Position numbers and translations under genes: made by a program
Assembly (NCBI RefSeq): GCF_007830635.1
Contig: NZ_VLLA01000022.1
Location: 1 to 64,000, forward strand
DNA from: Bradyrhizobium huanghuaihaiense
GTDB lineage: Bacteria > Pseudomonadota > Alphaproteobacteria > Rhizobiales > Xanthobacteraceae
Length of the DNA: 64,000 bases
Direction: 5' to 3'
Part shown: one piece after another, positions 1 to 9,984 of the stretch
Numbering within the stretch: the first letter of the stretch is position 1
Layout: each line of letters begins with the position of its first letter
Notes under the pieces: model-generated
Database searches by the model: none
The model's input: the letters and a program-made list of their open reading frames with translations, nothing else
What the model was told of the DNA's origin: nothing

Positions 1-137
1 GCGATCTCGCCGTCGATCCAGTCCCAATCGACCTTGCCGGCGAGCAGAACCAGCTCGTGCTTCATATTGATGATCTGGTCGAGCCGAGCCCGGAACAGAT
101 CGTTCGATCCCGTCGTCTTGTGCTTCTTCGGCCGCAT
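1..137 (-). CDS. IS5-family transposase, N-terminal part only
   Basis: The first 45 codons of a transposase read leftwards off the window. The start is the ATG ending at 137, with GGAGG five bases upstream. The N-terminus begins MRPKKHKTTGSNDLF and continues with a DQIINMKHELV stretch and a DWDWID motif, which is how many Bradyrhizobium IS5-family DDE transposases begin. The catalytic residues lie outside the window, so it cannot be said whether the element is intact. The family call is from recall of the N-terminal motif, not from a search. Confidence 0.8.
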   Translation of the reverse strand, partial: MRPKKHKTTGSNDLFRARLDQIINMKHELVLLAGKVDWDWIDGEI

Positions 138-255
138 CGTTCCCTCCGATGCAGACAAGGAATCATGCTTCCCGCTTCGAGGGAATCCACGAAAACCAAA
201 TCGCAAGGTTCTGACGCCCAAAGCATCAAAACCTTGCAATCTGGAAATGCCCCTT
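1..255 (-). mobile_element. End of an IS5-type insertion sequence
   Basis: The element comprises the transposase start plus its upstream end. At 203-237 an 8-bp perfect inverted repeat (GCAAGGTT / AACCTTGC, 19-base loop) lies between the transposase start and the presumed outer end. The outer boundary is not certain: I place it near 250-258, where GGGGCATTTCC (minus strand) could be the terminal repeat, but the other end is outside the window so neither terminal repeat nor target duplication can be confirmed. Confidence 0.55.
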
Positions 256-341
256 AGCCCAAATCGAGATTCCCGATCAGTGGCTTAGTCCTTCTTCACG
301 GACGACTAACCCACCTCTTCTGCTTCCGCAGTGACGAACAG

Positions 342-394
342 TGGTGGGTTACGCCCTGCAGATCCGCTTCGCGCATCTGCAGGGCTAACCACCC
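342..394. repeat. Intergenic palindromic repeat (GTGGGTTA / TAACCACC type)
   Basis: An inverted repeat: GCCCTGCAGAT (353-363) pairs with ATCTGCAGGGC (375-385), and the outer arms GGTGGGTTA and TAACCACC extend the stem. It has the look of the REP-like elements scattered through Bradyrhizobium genomes. It lies between the IS end and the 3' end of the GntR gene, where it could also end transcription. Confidence 0.7.
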
Positions 395-397
395 TAC

Positions 398-1075
398 TCA
401 CTCTTTCCGCCGCGCCTTCGGCGCGTTCGCCACCACCTGCAGCAGATCCTTGCGCACGGCCTCGATGTGCCGCTCCAGGAACCGGCAGGCCTCCTCGACC
501 TTTTCTGCACGGCAGAGCGCGATCAGCTGGGCGTGCTCCTTCTCGGCAGTGCCCATCGCTTTCGTATTGGAGAGCTGCAGGCGCGTGTAGCGGTCGCTGG
601 TCTGTAGCAGCGACAGCACGATCGCGCGGGTGCGCGGCTGCGGCGCGTGGACGTAGAGCGCCATGTGGAAATCGGCGTTGAGCTGGCCCCATTCGCTGAC
701 ATTGCGCGCCTTGATCGCCTTCTCGAAACTCTTGTGGATGTCGTCGAGCCCGTCGAAATCCTCCCCGGTGAAGCGCGGCGCCGACTGCGCCAGCAATCGC
801 GGCTCCAGGATGCGGCGCAGGTCGAAGACGTCGTTGATCTCATCCAGTGACAGCTCCGAGACGATGGCGCCCTTCTGCGGCACGATCCGCACCAGCCCTT
901 CAGCCTCGAGCTGGAACAGCGCCTCGCGCACCGGGATGCGGCTGACGCCATAGGCATCCCCAAGCGCGTCCTGGCGCAGTTGCGATCCCGCCGGATAGGT
1001 GCCGTCGAGGATCGCCTGCCTGAGCTGATCGACGATCGCAGCCGACAGGGTGCGATGCTTCAGAGGCTGTTTCAT
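398..1075 (-). CDS. GntR-family regulator, FCD subfamily
   Basis: A 225-residue DNA-binding regulator. The N-terminal winged helix (about residues 8-72) contains the VSRIPVREALFQLEAEGLV signature of GntR proteins, and the C-terminal all-helical FCD domain (about 80-205) has the D/H pattern (DFHMALY, ERHIEAV) that usually binds a metal and a small organic acid. The open frame extends upstream, but the ATG at 1075 fits the family's N-terminus. It is divergent from the TRAP transporter genes, with a perfect palindrome between them. It most likely represses that transporter and the downstream aldolase until the substrate is present. The ligand is unknown. Confidence 0.9.
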   Translation of the reverse strand: MKQPLKHRTLSAAIVDQLRQAILDGTYPAGSQLRQDALGDAYGVSRIPVREALFQLEAEGLVRIVPQKGAIVSELSLDEINDVFDLRRILEPRLLAQSAPRFTGEDFDGLDDIHKSFEKAIKARNVSEWGQLNADFHMALYVHAPQPRTRAIVLSLLQTSDRYTRLQLSNTKAMGTAEKEHAQLIALCRAEKVEEACRFLERHIEAVRKDLLQVVANAPKARRKE

Positions 1076-1202
1076 CTGACGTTCCGTCCCTGCTTCCGAC
1101 TCGTCCGTCCCAGGCGGTCCCTGTCTTGCATGTTGAGCTGCCCGGCAAAAGCCGGTGCCCAGCAAAAGCGCGTCCTGCCGCCGAAATGACCGCAATTCCC
1201 GT

Positions 1203-1233
1203 TTGACACCCCAAATGTATAAATTATACATTT
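1203..1233 (+). promoter_or_regulatory. Promoter with overlapping 21-bp palindromic operator
   Basis: A -35 TTGACA at 1203-1208 is followed 16 bases later by TATACA (1225-1230). A perfect palindrome spans 1213-1233: arms AAATGTATAA and TTATACATTT around one central A. It contains the GTATA/TATAC arrangement of FCD-type GntR operators and covers the spacer and -10, so a bound repressor would block polymerase. It lies 41 bases before the DctQ start and 138 bases before the divergent GntR start, so the regulator may control itself too. Confidence 0.75.
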
Positions 1234-1273
1234 AGCAATCGCACGACAAATCTTCGGGGGTTGGGGCCTCTTC

Positions 1274-1897
1274 ATGATCGAGCAGACCATGCCGGCCACG
1301 CGCGCGCTCAGCCTCCGACGTACGATCGTCCGGATGTCGAACGCCCTGCTCGCCTTCGAGCGTCTGGCGCTGATGGGCCTGATGTATCTGCTCACCGGAT
1401 TGATCCTGGTGAACGTCGTCACCCGCTACGCGCGTTTCCCGATCTACTGGATCGATGAATCCGCGGTCTATTGCGTGGTTTGGCTGACCTTCGTCGGTGC
1501 CTCCGCGATGACGCGGCTGCGGCTCGACTTCGCAGTGACGATGCTGACGGAGCGGCTTTCGCCGCAGCACCAGAAGGTTGCTAAGGTGATCTCGACCAGT
1601 CTGGTCGTCGTGTTCGGCGTCGCCCTGACCATCACCTGCGTGCTCTGGATGGACCCGGTCGGGCTCGCGCGCGCCGGGTTCGACGGGCGCAAGCTCGCGG
1701 CCGAAACCTTCAACTTCCTCTACACCGAGCACACCCAGACGCTGAACTGGCCGACCTGGGTGCTTTATCTGACGCTGCCGATCTTCGCGGTGTCGATGAC
1801 CGTGCACGGCCTCGCCAATCTCCTCGAAGATCTCCAGCTGGTCCCGCGCACGCCGCCGAAGGGTTTTCAGCTCTCCGAGCTCGACGGGGTCAACTGA
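1274..1897 (+). CDS. TRAP transporter small permease (DctQ type)
   Basis: A 207-residue inner-membrane protein with four hydrophobic segments and the small-subunit hallmark WIDESAVYCVVWLTFVGAS (about residues 60-78). With DctM and DctP it forms a sodium-driven importer of organic acids. The stop codon overlaps the ATG of the next gene by one base, so translation is coupled. The start at 1274 has no clear ribosome site; an in-frame ATG at 1289 is an alternative. First gene of the GntR-controlled operon. Confidence 0.9.
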   Translation: MIEQTMPATRALSLRRTIVRMSNALLAFERLALMGLMYLLTGLILVNVVTRYARFPIYWIDESAVYCVVWLTFVGASAMTRLRLDFAVTMLTERLSPQHQKVAKVISTSLVVVFGVALTITCVLWMDPVGLARAGFDGRKLAAETFNFLYTEHTQTLNWPTWVLYLTLPIFAVSMTVHGLANLLEDLQLVPRTPPKGFQLSELDGVN

Positions 1898-3162
1898 TGG
1901 TCACGTCCGCCGCCTTCGTCGCGATCATGCTGGTCGGCGTGCCGATCGGGCTCTGCCTGTGCCTCGCCGGCCTCGTCTACATCGCCGCCTCGGGCAATCC
2001 CGTGCTGTTCCAGTCCTATCCGCTCCAGTTGTTCGGCGGTGTCGACAGCTATGGTCTGATCGCGATTCCGCTGTTCATCCTGATCGGCGAGATCATGAAC
2101 GGCGGCGGCATCACGCGGCGCATCGTCGACATGGCGATGGCCTTCGTCGGCTCGCTCAAGGGCGGGCTCGCCTACGTCAACATCCTCGCCAACATGTTCA
2201 TCTCCTCCATCCTGGGGTCGGCGACCGCACAGGTCGCGATCATGGCCCAGATCATGGTGCCGGAGATGGAGAAGAAGGGCTACGACAAGACCTTTGCGGC
2301 TGGCCTCACCGCCTATGGCGGCATGCTCGGCCCGATCATCCCGCCCTCGGTGATGTTCGTGGTCTACAGCGTGCTGGCGCAGGTCTCGGTCAGCGACATG
2401 CTGATCGCCGGCATCGTGCCGGGCGTCATCCTCACCGTGATGTTCTGCCTCGTCATCGCGCTGATGGGATACATGTACAACTATCCTCGCGCCGACTATC
2501 AGACGCCGCGCCAGCGCCTGATGACGATCCTGCGGACCTCGCCGACGCTGCTGATCCCGATCGTCATCGTCGGCACGATTCTGAGCGGTCTCGCCAATGC
2601 GACGGAATCAGCGGCCGTCGGCGCCGTCGCCGCCGCCCTCGTCGGCAAGTACTGGACAAAGGAATTCGAGTTCTCGCAGCTGCCGCAGATGATGCTGCGC
2701 AGCGGCATCTATTCGGCGATCGTGCTGTTCCTGGTCGCAGCCGCCGCCGTGTTCTCCTGGGTTCTGATCTTCGGCAAGGTGCCGCAGGAAACCGCCGGCT
2801 GGATCCAGTCGGCCGCCAAGGACCCGGTCAGCTTCATGCTGATCTGCAACGTCATCCTGCTGATCATCGGCACGGTCATCGACGGCATTCCCGGCCTGAT
2901 CATGACGGTGCCGATCCTGCTGCCGGTCGCAACCGACGTCTATCACATCGACCCCCGGCATTTTGGCGTCGTTGTGGTGATCAACCTCGTGCTCGGCCTT
3001 TTGTCGCCGCCGGTCGGGCTCTGCTTCTTCGTCGCGGCCGCCGTCACCGGCGCCAAGCCCGGCAAGATGTTCATGGTGACGCTGCCGTTCTTCGTCATCT
3101 CCTGCGTCCTCCTGGTGCTGCTCTCGCTCTACCCCTCGCTCTCGCTGATCCTCATCAAATAG
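1897..3162 (+). CDS. TRAP transporter large permease (DctM type)
   Basis: 421 residues, the normal length for the large TRAP subunit, almost entirely hydrophobic, with 11-12 predicted membrane helices. Typical DctM stretches include GIPLFILIGEIMNGGGI near the start, the GGMLGPIIPPSVMFVVYSV loop around residue 145, and a C-terminal PPVGLCFFVAAAVTGAK. It is the transport channel of the system, translationally coupled to DctQ and followed by DctP after 24 bases. Confidence 0.95.
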   Translation: MVTSAAFVAIMLVGVPIGLCLCLAGLVYIAASGNPVLFQSYPLQLFGGVDSYGLIAIPLFILIGEIMNGGGITRRIVDMAMAFVGSLKGGLAYVNILANMFISSILGSATAQVAIMAQIMVPEMEKKGYDKTFAAGLTAYGGMLGPIIPPSVMFVVYSVLAQVSVSDMLIAGIVPGVILTVMFCLVIALMGYMYNYPRADYQTPRQRLMTILRTSPTLLIPIVIVGTILSGLANATESAAVGAVAAALVGKYWTKEFEFSQLPQMMLRSGIYSAIVLFLVAAAAVFSWVLIFGKVPQETAGWIQSAAKDPVSFMLICNVILLIIGTVIDGIPGLIMTVPILLPVATDVYHIDPRHFGVVVVINLVLGLLSPPVGLCFFVAAAVTGAKPGKMFMVTLPFFVISCVLLVLLSLYPSLSLILIK

Positions 3163-3186
3163 GCCCATCCAAAAGGAAGCCCGACC

Positions 3187-4170
3187 ATGCCGCTTTCACG
3201 CCGCCGCTTTCTCGCCGCCAGTGCCGCCGCATCGGTGTTCGCGCCGTCCCTGGCGCTTGCCCAGGCCAAGGAATTTCGCCTCGGACTGATCACGCCCAAC
3301 GGCCATTCCTGGAACAAGGCCGCGCTCAAATTCGGCGATGAGCTCAAGGCCGCCACCAACGGCCGCCTGACCCTGACCGTGTTCCACTCCGGCCAGCTCG
3401 GCAACGAGCCCGCCATGATGCAGCAATTGCAGTCCGGTGCGCTCGACATGGGCTTCATCCAGGCCGCCGAGCTCGGCTCGCGCGTGCCGCACATCGCCGC
3501 GATCAACGCGCCCTACATCGTTCGCTCGACGCCGGCGGTGGCAAAATTCGTCCGGCATCCGGCGGCCGTCAAACTGTTCGAGGTGCTGCCGCAGGAGACC
3601 GGCACGATCGGCCTCGGCTGGGGCATCACCGGCATGCGCGCGGTGTTCTCATCCAAGGACCTGAACACGCTCGCCGACATCAAGGGCATGAAGCTGCGCA
3701 TCAACCCGACGCCCGTCTATCGCGATTTCTATTCCTCGCTCGGGGCTGCGCCGACGCCGATCCCGACGCCGCAGGTGTTCGACGCCATGGCCAACGGCCA
3801 GGTCGACGGCCTCGAGGCCGATCTCGAATTCTCCTGGAACCAGCGCTTCGACAAGGTCTCGAAAGTGATCCTGCAGATGAACGCCGTCTTCATGCCGATG
3901 GCCGCGGTCGTCTCCGGCCGGGTCTGGCAGTCGTTGCCTGCAGCCGACCGCGAGCTGATCACCAAGACGATCAAGACGACGCTGGATGCCCAGATCGACG
4001 AACTCGCCGGCAACGAGCCGGCGCTGATCGAGAACTTCAAGAACGCGCCGATCCCGATCCGCCAGGTCCCCGCCGGCGACACCGAAGCCGTCATCGCGGA
4101 GTTCGACAGGATCTGGCTGCCCAAGGCACCCGTCCTCGCCGAGCTGCGCAAGGTCGGCTCGACGCTCTGA
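3187..4170 (+). CDS. TRAP transporter substrate-binding protein (DctP type)
   Basis: 327 residues. The N-terminus SRRRFLAASAAASVFAPSLA is a Tat-type signal peptide with cleavage near residue 25. The mature part has DctP features: LRINPTPVYRDFYSSLGAAPTPIPTPQ in the ligand domain (including the conserved arginine that normally binds a carboxylate) and QVDGLEADLEF. A good ribosome site (AAGGAAG) precedes the ATG. It captures the substrate in the periplasm for DctQM. The substrate is probably an organic acid; the sequence does not tell which. Confidence 0.9.
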   Translation: MPLSRRRFLAASAAASVFAPSLALAQAKEFRLGLITPNGHSWNKAALKFGDELKAATNGRLTLTVFHSGQLGNEPAMMQQLQSGALDMGFIQAAELGSRVPHIAAINAPYIVRSTPAVAKFVRHPAAVKLFEVLPQETGTIGLGWGITGMRAVFSSKDLNTLADIKGMKLRINPTPVYRDFYSSLGAAPTPIPTPQVFDAMANGQVDGLEADLEFSWNQRFDKVSKVILQMNAVFMPMAAVVSGRVWQSLPAADRELITKTIKTTLDAQIDELAGNEPALIENFKNAPIPIRQVPAGDTEAVIAEFDRIWLPKAPVLAELRKVGSTL

Positions 4171-4242
4171 TCCCAACCGCCACCCTTTTCGCCACAACCG
4201 GCGGCCCCAGCCCCCCGCCGGCAATACACTTGGAGTGAACTC

Positions 4243-5169
4243 ATGAGCCGCCGCGTTTCCTGGGAAGGCGTCTTCCCGGCCGTCACCACGCAATTCCACG
4301 ACGACCTCTCGCTCGACATCAATGCCACCGCCAAGGTGATGGACGGATTGATCCGCGACGGCGTCTCCGGTCTCATCGTCTGCGGCTCGGTCGGCGAGAA
4401 CACCTCGCTGGAGCGCAAGGAGAAGGTCGCGATCATGGAGACGGCGAAGTCGGTCGCGGCCGGCCGCGTGCCCGTGCTGTGCGGCATCGCCGAGTTCACC
4501 ACGGCGTTTGCGGTCGAGACGGCGAAGGAAGCCGCACGCGTCGGCATCGACGGCGTGATGGTGATGCCGGCCCTGGTCTACTCGTCCAAGCCGCACGAGA
4601 CCGCCGCGCATTTCCGAGCCGTCGCCAGTGCGACCGACCTTCCGGTGATGCTCTACAACAATCCGCCGATCTACAAGAACGACGTCACCCCCGACATCCT
4701 GGCCTCGCTCGCCGATGTCGAGACCGTGGTGTGCTTCAAGGATTCCTCCGGCGACACGCGGCGCTTCATCGACACCAGGAACATGGTCGGCGACCGCTTC
4801 GTGCTGTTCGCAGGCCTCGACGACGTCATCGTCGAGAGCGTCGCCATGGGCGCCGTGGGCTGGGTCTCAGGCATGTCGAACGCCTTCCCGCGCGAGGGCG
4901 AGACGCTGTTCCGCCTGGCCAAGGCCGGCCGCCTGGCCGAGGCGATGCCGCTCTACGAATGGTTCATGCCGCTCTTGCATCTCGATGCCCGCCCGGACCT
5001 CGTCCAGTGCATCAAGCTGTGCGAGCACATCATGGGCCGCGGCACCGCGCTGACCCGCCCGCCGCGCCTGGCCCTGCTGCCGCAGGAGAAGGCCGAGGTC
5101 GAGGCCATGATGGTCAAGGCGCTGAAGAACCGGCCGCAGCTGCCCGATGTCGGGCTGAAGGCAGCTTAG
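4243..5169 (+). CDS. DHDPS/N-acetylneuraminate lyase family protein
   Basis: 308 residues, a class I aldolase TIM barrel. The Schiff-base lysine is K166 in VVCFKDSSGD, the catalytic tyrosine is Y138 in VMLYNNPP, and CGSVGENTSL (residues 47-56) is the family's carboxylate-binding loop, with V50 and G51 where DHDPS has T-T/G. True lysine-pathway DHDPS is unlikely, given that it sits at the end of a GntR/TRAP catabolic operon. It probably cleaves, dehydrates or deaminates a 2-oxo acid brought in by the transporter; a hydroxyproline-pathway deaminase is one possibility I cannot confirm. Confidence 0.85.
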   Translation: MSRRVSWEGVFPAVTTQFHDDLSLDINATAKVMDGLIRDGVSGLIVCGSVGENTSLERKEKVAIMETAKSVAAGRVPVLCGIAEFTTAFAVETAKEAARVGIDGVMVMPALVYSSKPHETAAHFRAVASATDLPVMLYNNPPIYKNDVTPDILASLADVETVVCFKDSSGDTRRFIDTRNMVGDRFVLFAGLDDVIVESVAMGAVGWVSGMSNAFPREGETLFRLAKAGRLAEAMPLYEWFMPLLHLDARPDLVQCIKLCEHIMGRGTALTRPPRLALLPQEKAEVEAMMVKALKNRPQLPDVGLKAA

Positions 5170-5180
5170 GCCGAGGTTTC

Positions 5181-5269
5181 GTAGGGTGAGCAAAGCGTAG
5201 CGTGCCCACCACCTGCCGATGATTGCGAAAGATCGTGGGCACGGCGCTTCGCGCCTTTGCCCACCCTAC
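5181..5269. repeat. Intergenic inverted repeat, GTAGGGTG/CCCACCCTAC type
   Basis: The element opens with GTAGGGTG and closes with CCCACCCTAC, with inner arms GGGCACGGCGCTTCGCGCC. It is a REP-like palindrome of the type repeated in Bradyrhizobium chromosomes. It sits between two convergent genes, where such elements often act as bidirectional stops. Confidence 0.7.
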
Positions 5270-5284
5270 GGCAGCTCTCTCAGT

Positions 5285-5371
5285 CGTCATTGCGAGGAGC
5301 TCTTGCGACGAAGCAATCCAGACTGCCTCGATGGAAAGACTCTGGATTGCTTCGCTGCGCTCGCAATGACG
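5285..5371. repeat. Intergenic inverted repeat, CGTCATTGCGAG type
   Basis: CGTCATTGCGAGGAGC at 5285 is matched by the inverted copy GCGCTCGCAATGACG ending at 5371, with AAGCAATCCAGA / TCTGGATTGCTT as inner arms. This is a second repeat family in the same convergent gap, directly after the first. Both look like non-coding dispersed elements. Confidence 0.75.
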
Positions 5372-5376
5372 GAGAA

Positions 5377-6288
5377 TTACGTCGCAGCCCGCTTCTTCTT
5401 CGCATTCAGCGCAGACGCCACGCGGCTCACCGGCGGCTTGCCCAGCACGCCGCTCATCTCGTTCGTCGCCGCCAGCAGCTTCTCCATATCCACGCCGGTC
5501 CTGACGCCCATGCCTTCGAGCATGTAGACGACATCCTCGGTCGCGACATTGCCGGTCGCGCCCGGCGCGTAGGGACAGCCGCCGAGCCCGCCGGCGGCGG
5601 AGTCGATGACGCGGACGCCCTCCTCCATCCCCGCGTACAGGTTGGCGAGCGCCTGGCCGTAGGTGTCGTGAAAATGCATCGCGAGTTTTGCGGGCGGGAC
5701 GTTGGCGCTGACTGCGCGCAACATGTCTTTCGCCTTGCTTGGCGTGCCGACGCCGATGGTATCGCCGAGCGAGATCTCGTAGCAGCCGAGATCCCACAGC
5801 GTGCTCGCGAGATCGGCGACGGCCTTCGGCTTGATCTCACCGTCGAACGGGCAGCCGAGCACGCAGGAGATATAGCCGCGCACGGGTACGCCATCTGCCT
5901 TGGCGCGCGCCAGCACCGGCTTGAACCGCTCGATGGACTCCGCGACCGTGCAGTTGATGTTGGCACGCGAAAACCCTTCGGAGGCTGCCGCGAACACCGA
6001 GACCACCTTAGCGCCGGCGGCGCGCGCGGCGTCATAGCCCTTCTCGTTCGGCACCAGCACGTGGAATTCGGCGCCCTTGATGTGGCTGACGCCCCGCAGC
6101 ACGGCATCGGAGCTTGCCATCTGCGGGATCGCCTTGGGCGAGACGAAGGCGCCGACCTCGACCGTATCGAGGCCGGCCCCGACCAGCGCCTCGACGAAGG
6201 CGATGCGGGCCTCGACGCTGACGGGCGTCTTCTCGTTCTGGAGGCCGTCGCGCGGCCCCATCTCGATGATGCGGACCTGGTCGCTCAT
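5377..6288 (-). CDS. mvaB: Hydroxymethylglutaryl-CoA lyase
   Basis: 303 residues, HMGL-like TIM barrel. EMGPRDGLQNE near the N-terminus carries the metal-binding aspartate, HFHDTYGQAL the metal-binding histidine pair, and GGLGGCPYAPGATGNVATED the family signature with the catalytic cysteine. It splits HMG-CoA into acetoacetate and acetyl-CoA, the last step of leucine breakdown. The start at 6288 was chosen because it lies one base from the stop of the carboxylase gene, giving tight coupling. Last gene of the ivd operon; also called liuE in pseudomonads. Confidence 0.93.
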   Translation of the reverse strand: MSDQVRIIEMGPRDGLQNEKTPVSVEARIAFVEALVGAGLDTVEVGAFVSPKAIPQMASSDAVLRGVSHIKGAEFHVLVPNEKGYDAARAAGAKVVSVFAAASEGFSRANINCTVAESIERFKPVLARAKADGVPVRGYISCVLGCPFDGEIKPKAVADLASTLWDLGCYEISLGDTIGVGTPSKAKDMLRAVSANVPPAKLAMHFHDTYGQALANLYAGMEEGVRVIDSAAGGLGGCPYAPGATGNVATEDVVYMLEGMGVRTGVDMEKLLAATNEMSGVLGKPPVSRVASALNAKKKRAAT

Positions 6289-6289
6289 G

Positions 6290-8293
<2,004 letters not shown>

Positions 8294-8297
8294 CGCA

Positions 8298-9902
8298 TCA
8301 CATCCTGAACAGGCCGAATTTCGTCGGCTCGATCGGCGCATTCGATGCCGCCGAGAGGCCAAGACCGAGCACGAGGCGCGTGTCGGCGGGATCGATCACG
8401 CCGTCGTCCCAGAGCCGCGCGGTCGCGTAATACGGGTGCCCCTGGCTCTCATATTGCGCGCGAATGGGCTCGCGGAATTTATCTTCCTCTTCTTTCGACC
8501 AGCTATCGCCCTTGGCCTCGATATTGTCGCGGCGGACCTGGCTCAGCACCATCGAGGCCTGCTCGCCGCCCATCACCGAGATGCGCGCATTCGGCCACAT
8601 CCAGAGGAAGCGCGGCGAATAGGCGCGCCCGCACATGCCGTAATTGCCGGCGCCGTAGGAGCCGCCGATCACGACGGTGAACTTCGGCACCGAGGCGGTC
8701 GCGACCGCCGTCACCAGCTTGGCGCCGTCGCGCGCGATGCCGCCGGCCTCGTATTTCTTGCCGACCATGAAGCCGGTGATGTTCTGCAGGAACACCAGGG
8801 GAATGCCACGCTGGCAGCACAGCTCGATGAAATGGGCGCCCTTCAGCGAGCTCTCGCTGAACAGGATGCCGTTGTTGGCGATGATGCCGACCGGATGGCC
8901 CCAGATATGGGCGAAGCCGCACACCAGCGTCGTGCCGTAAAGCTTCTTGAACTCGTCGAACTCGGAGCCGTCGACGACGCGGGCGATGATGTCGCGGACG
9001 TCGAAGGGCTTGCGACCATCCACCGGCACCACGCCGTAGATCTCCTCTGCCGCAAACAGAGGATCGCGCGGGGGATGCATGTTGAGGTTCGGCCGCGCCG
9101 ATGGCTTCAGCGTGCCGACGATGCGCCGGGCGATGCCGATCGCATGGGCATCGTTCTGGGCGTAGTGGTCGGTCACGCCCGACTGGCGCGAATGCACATC
9201 GGCGCCACCGAGCTCCTCGGCGCTCACGACCTCGCCGGTCGCGGCCTTCACCAGCGGCGGGCCGCCGAGGAAGATGGTGCCCTGGTTGCGCACGATGATG
9301 CTCTCGTCCGACATCGCCGGCACATAGGCGCCGCCCGCGGTGCAGGAGCCCATCACGATGGCGATCTGCGGAATGCCCTGTGAGGACATCTGCGCCTGGT
9401 TGTAGAAGATGCGACCGAAATGCCGCTCGTCGGGAAAGATCTCGTCCTGCAGCGGCAGGAAGGCGCCGCCGGAATCGACCATGTAGACGCAGGGCAGATT
9501 GTTCTGCCGCGCGATGTCCTGCGCGCGCAGATGCTTCTTCACGGTCATCGGATAATAGGTGCCGCCCTTGATGGTGGCGTCATTGGCGACGATCACGCAT
9601 TCGCGGCCCGCGATGCGGCCGACGCCGGTGACGACGCTCGCCGAATGCACGTCGCCGCCATAGAGGCCGTAGGCCGCGAGCGGCGACAGCTCCAGGAACG
9701 AGGTGCCGGGATCGACCAGGAGGTCGACGCGCTCGCGTGCCAGCATCTTGCCGCGCGCGGTGTGGCGGTTGCGCGAGGCCTCGCCGCCGCCGCCGGCGAC
9801 CTGGCTGAGCTTTTCGCGCAAGTCAGCGACGAGGCCGCGCATGGCCTCGGCGTTGCGCGCAAAATCTGATGAGGACGGATCGATGCTGGAATGAAGCGGC
9901 AT
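8298..9902 (-). CDS. mccB: Methylcrotonyl-CoA carboxylase, carboxyltransferase beta subunit
   Basis: 534 residues, as expected. It carries both carboxyltransferase lobes: the N-terminal GGTYYPMTVKKHLRAQ and CYMVDSGGAFLPLQ-like region, GSCTAGGAYVPAMSDE, and the C-terminal NITGFMVGKKYEAGGIARDGAK and GGSYGAGNYGMCGRAY. It transfers the carboxyl group from biotin to 3-methylcrotonyl-CoA. The gene directly precedes mccA and follows ivd after an 82-base gap. Confidence 0.94.
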   Translation of the reverse strand: MPLHSSIDPSSSDFARNAEAMRGLVADLREKLSQVAGGGGEASRNRHTARGKMLARERVDLLVDPGTSFLELSPLAAYGLYGGDVHSASVVTGVGRIAGRECVIVANDATIKGGTYYPMTVKKHLRAQDIARQNNLPCVYMVDSGGAFLPLQDEIFPDERHFGRIFYNQAQMSSQGIPQIAIVMGSCTAGGAYVPAMSDESIIVRNQGTIFLGGPPLVKAATGEVVSAEELGGADVHSRQSGVTDHYAQNDAHAIGIARRIVGTLKPSARPNLNMHPPRDPLFAAEEIYGVVPVDGRKPFDVRDIIARVVDGSEFDEFKKLYGTTLVCGFAHIWGHPVGIIANNGILFSESSLKGAHFIELCCQRGIPLVFLQNITGFMVGKKYEAGGIARDGAKLVTAVATASVPKFTVVIGGSYGAGNYGMCGRAYSPRFLWMWPNARISVMGGEQASMVLSQVRRDNIEAKGDSWSKEEEDKFREPIRAQYESQGHPYYATARLWDDGVIDPADTRLVLGLGLSAASNAPIEPTKFGLFRM

Positions 9903-9984
9903 GCAAGTCCCGCGTGGCTGGTGATGTCTAAGGGGCCGCGGACAGGTTGGCCCAGTTCCGCGGCAATTCCAAATTGCAAGGAGC

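Noticed and set aside
1959..3341. A 460-codon frame overlapping DctM in another phase
   Set aside because: Arg/His/Asp-rich composition typical of a GC-rich off-frame; DctM itself is certain.
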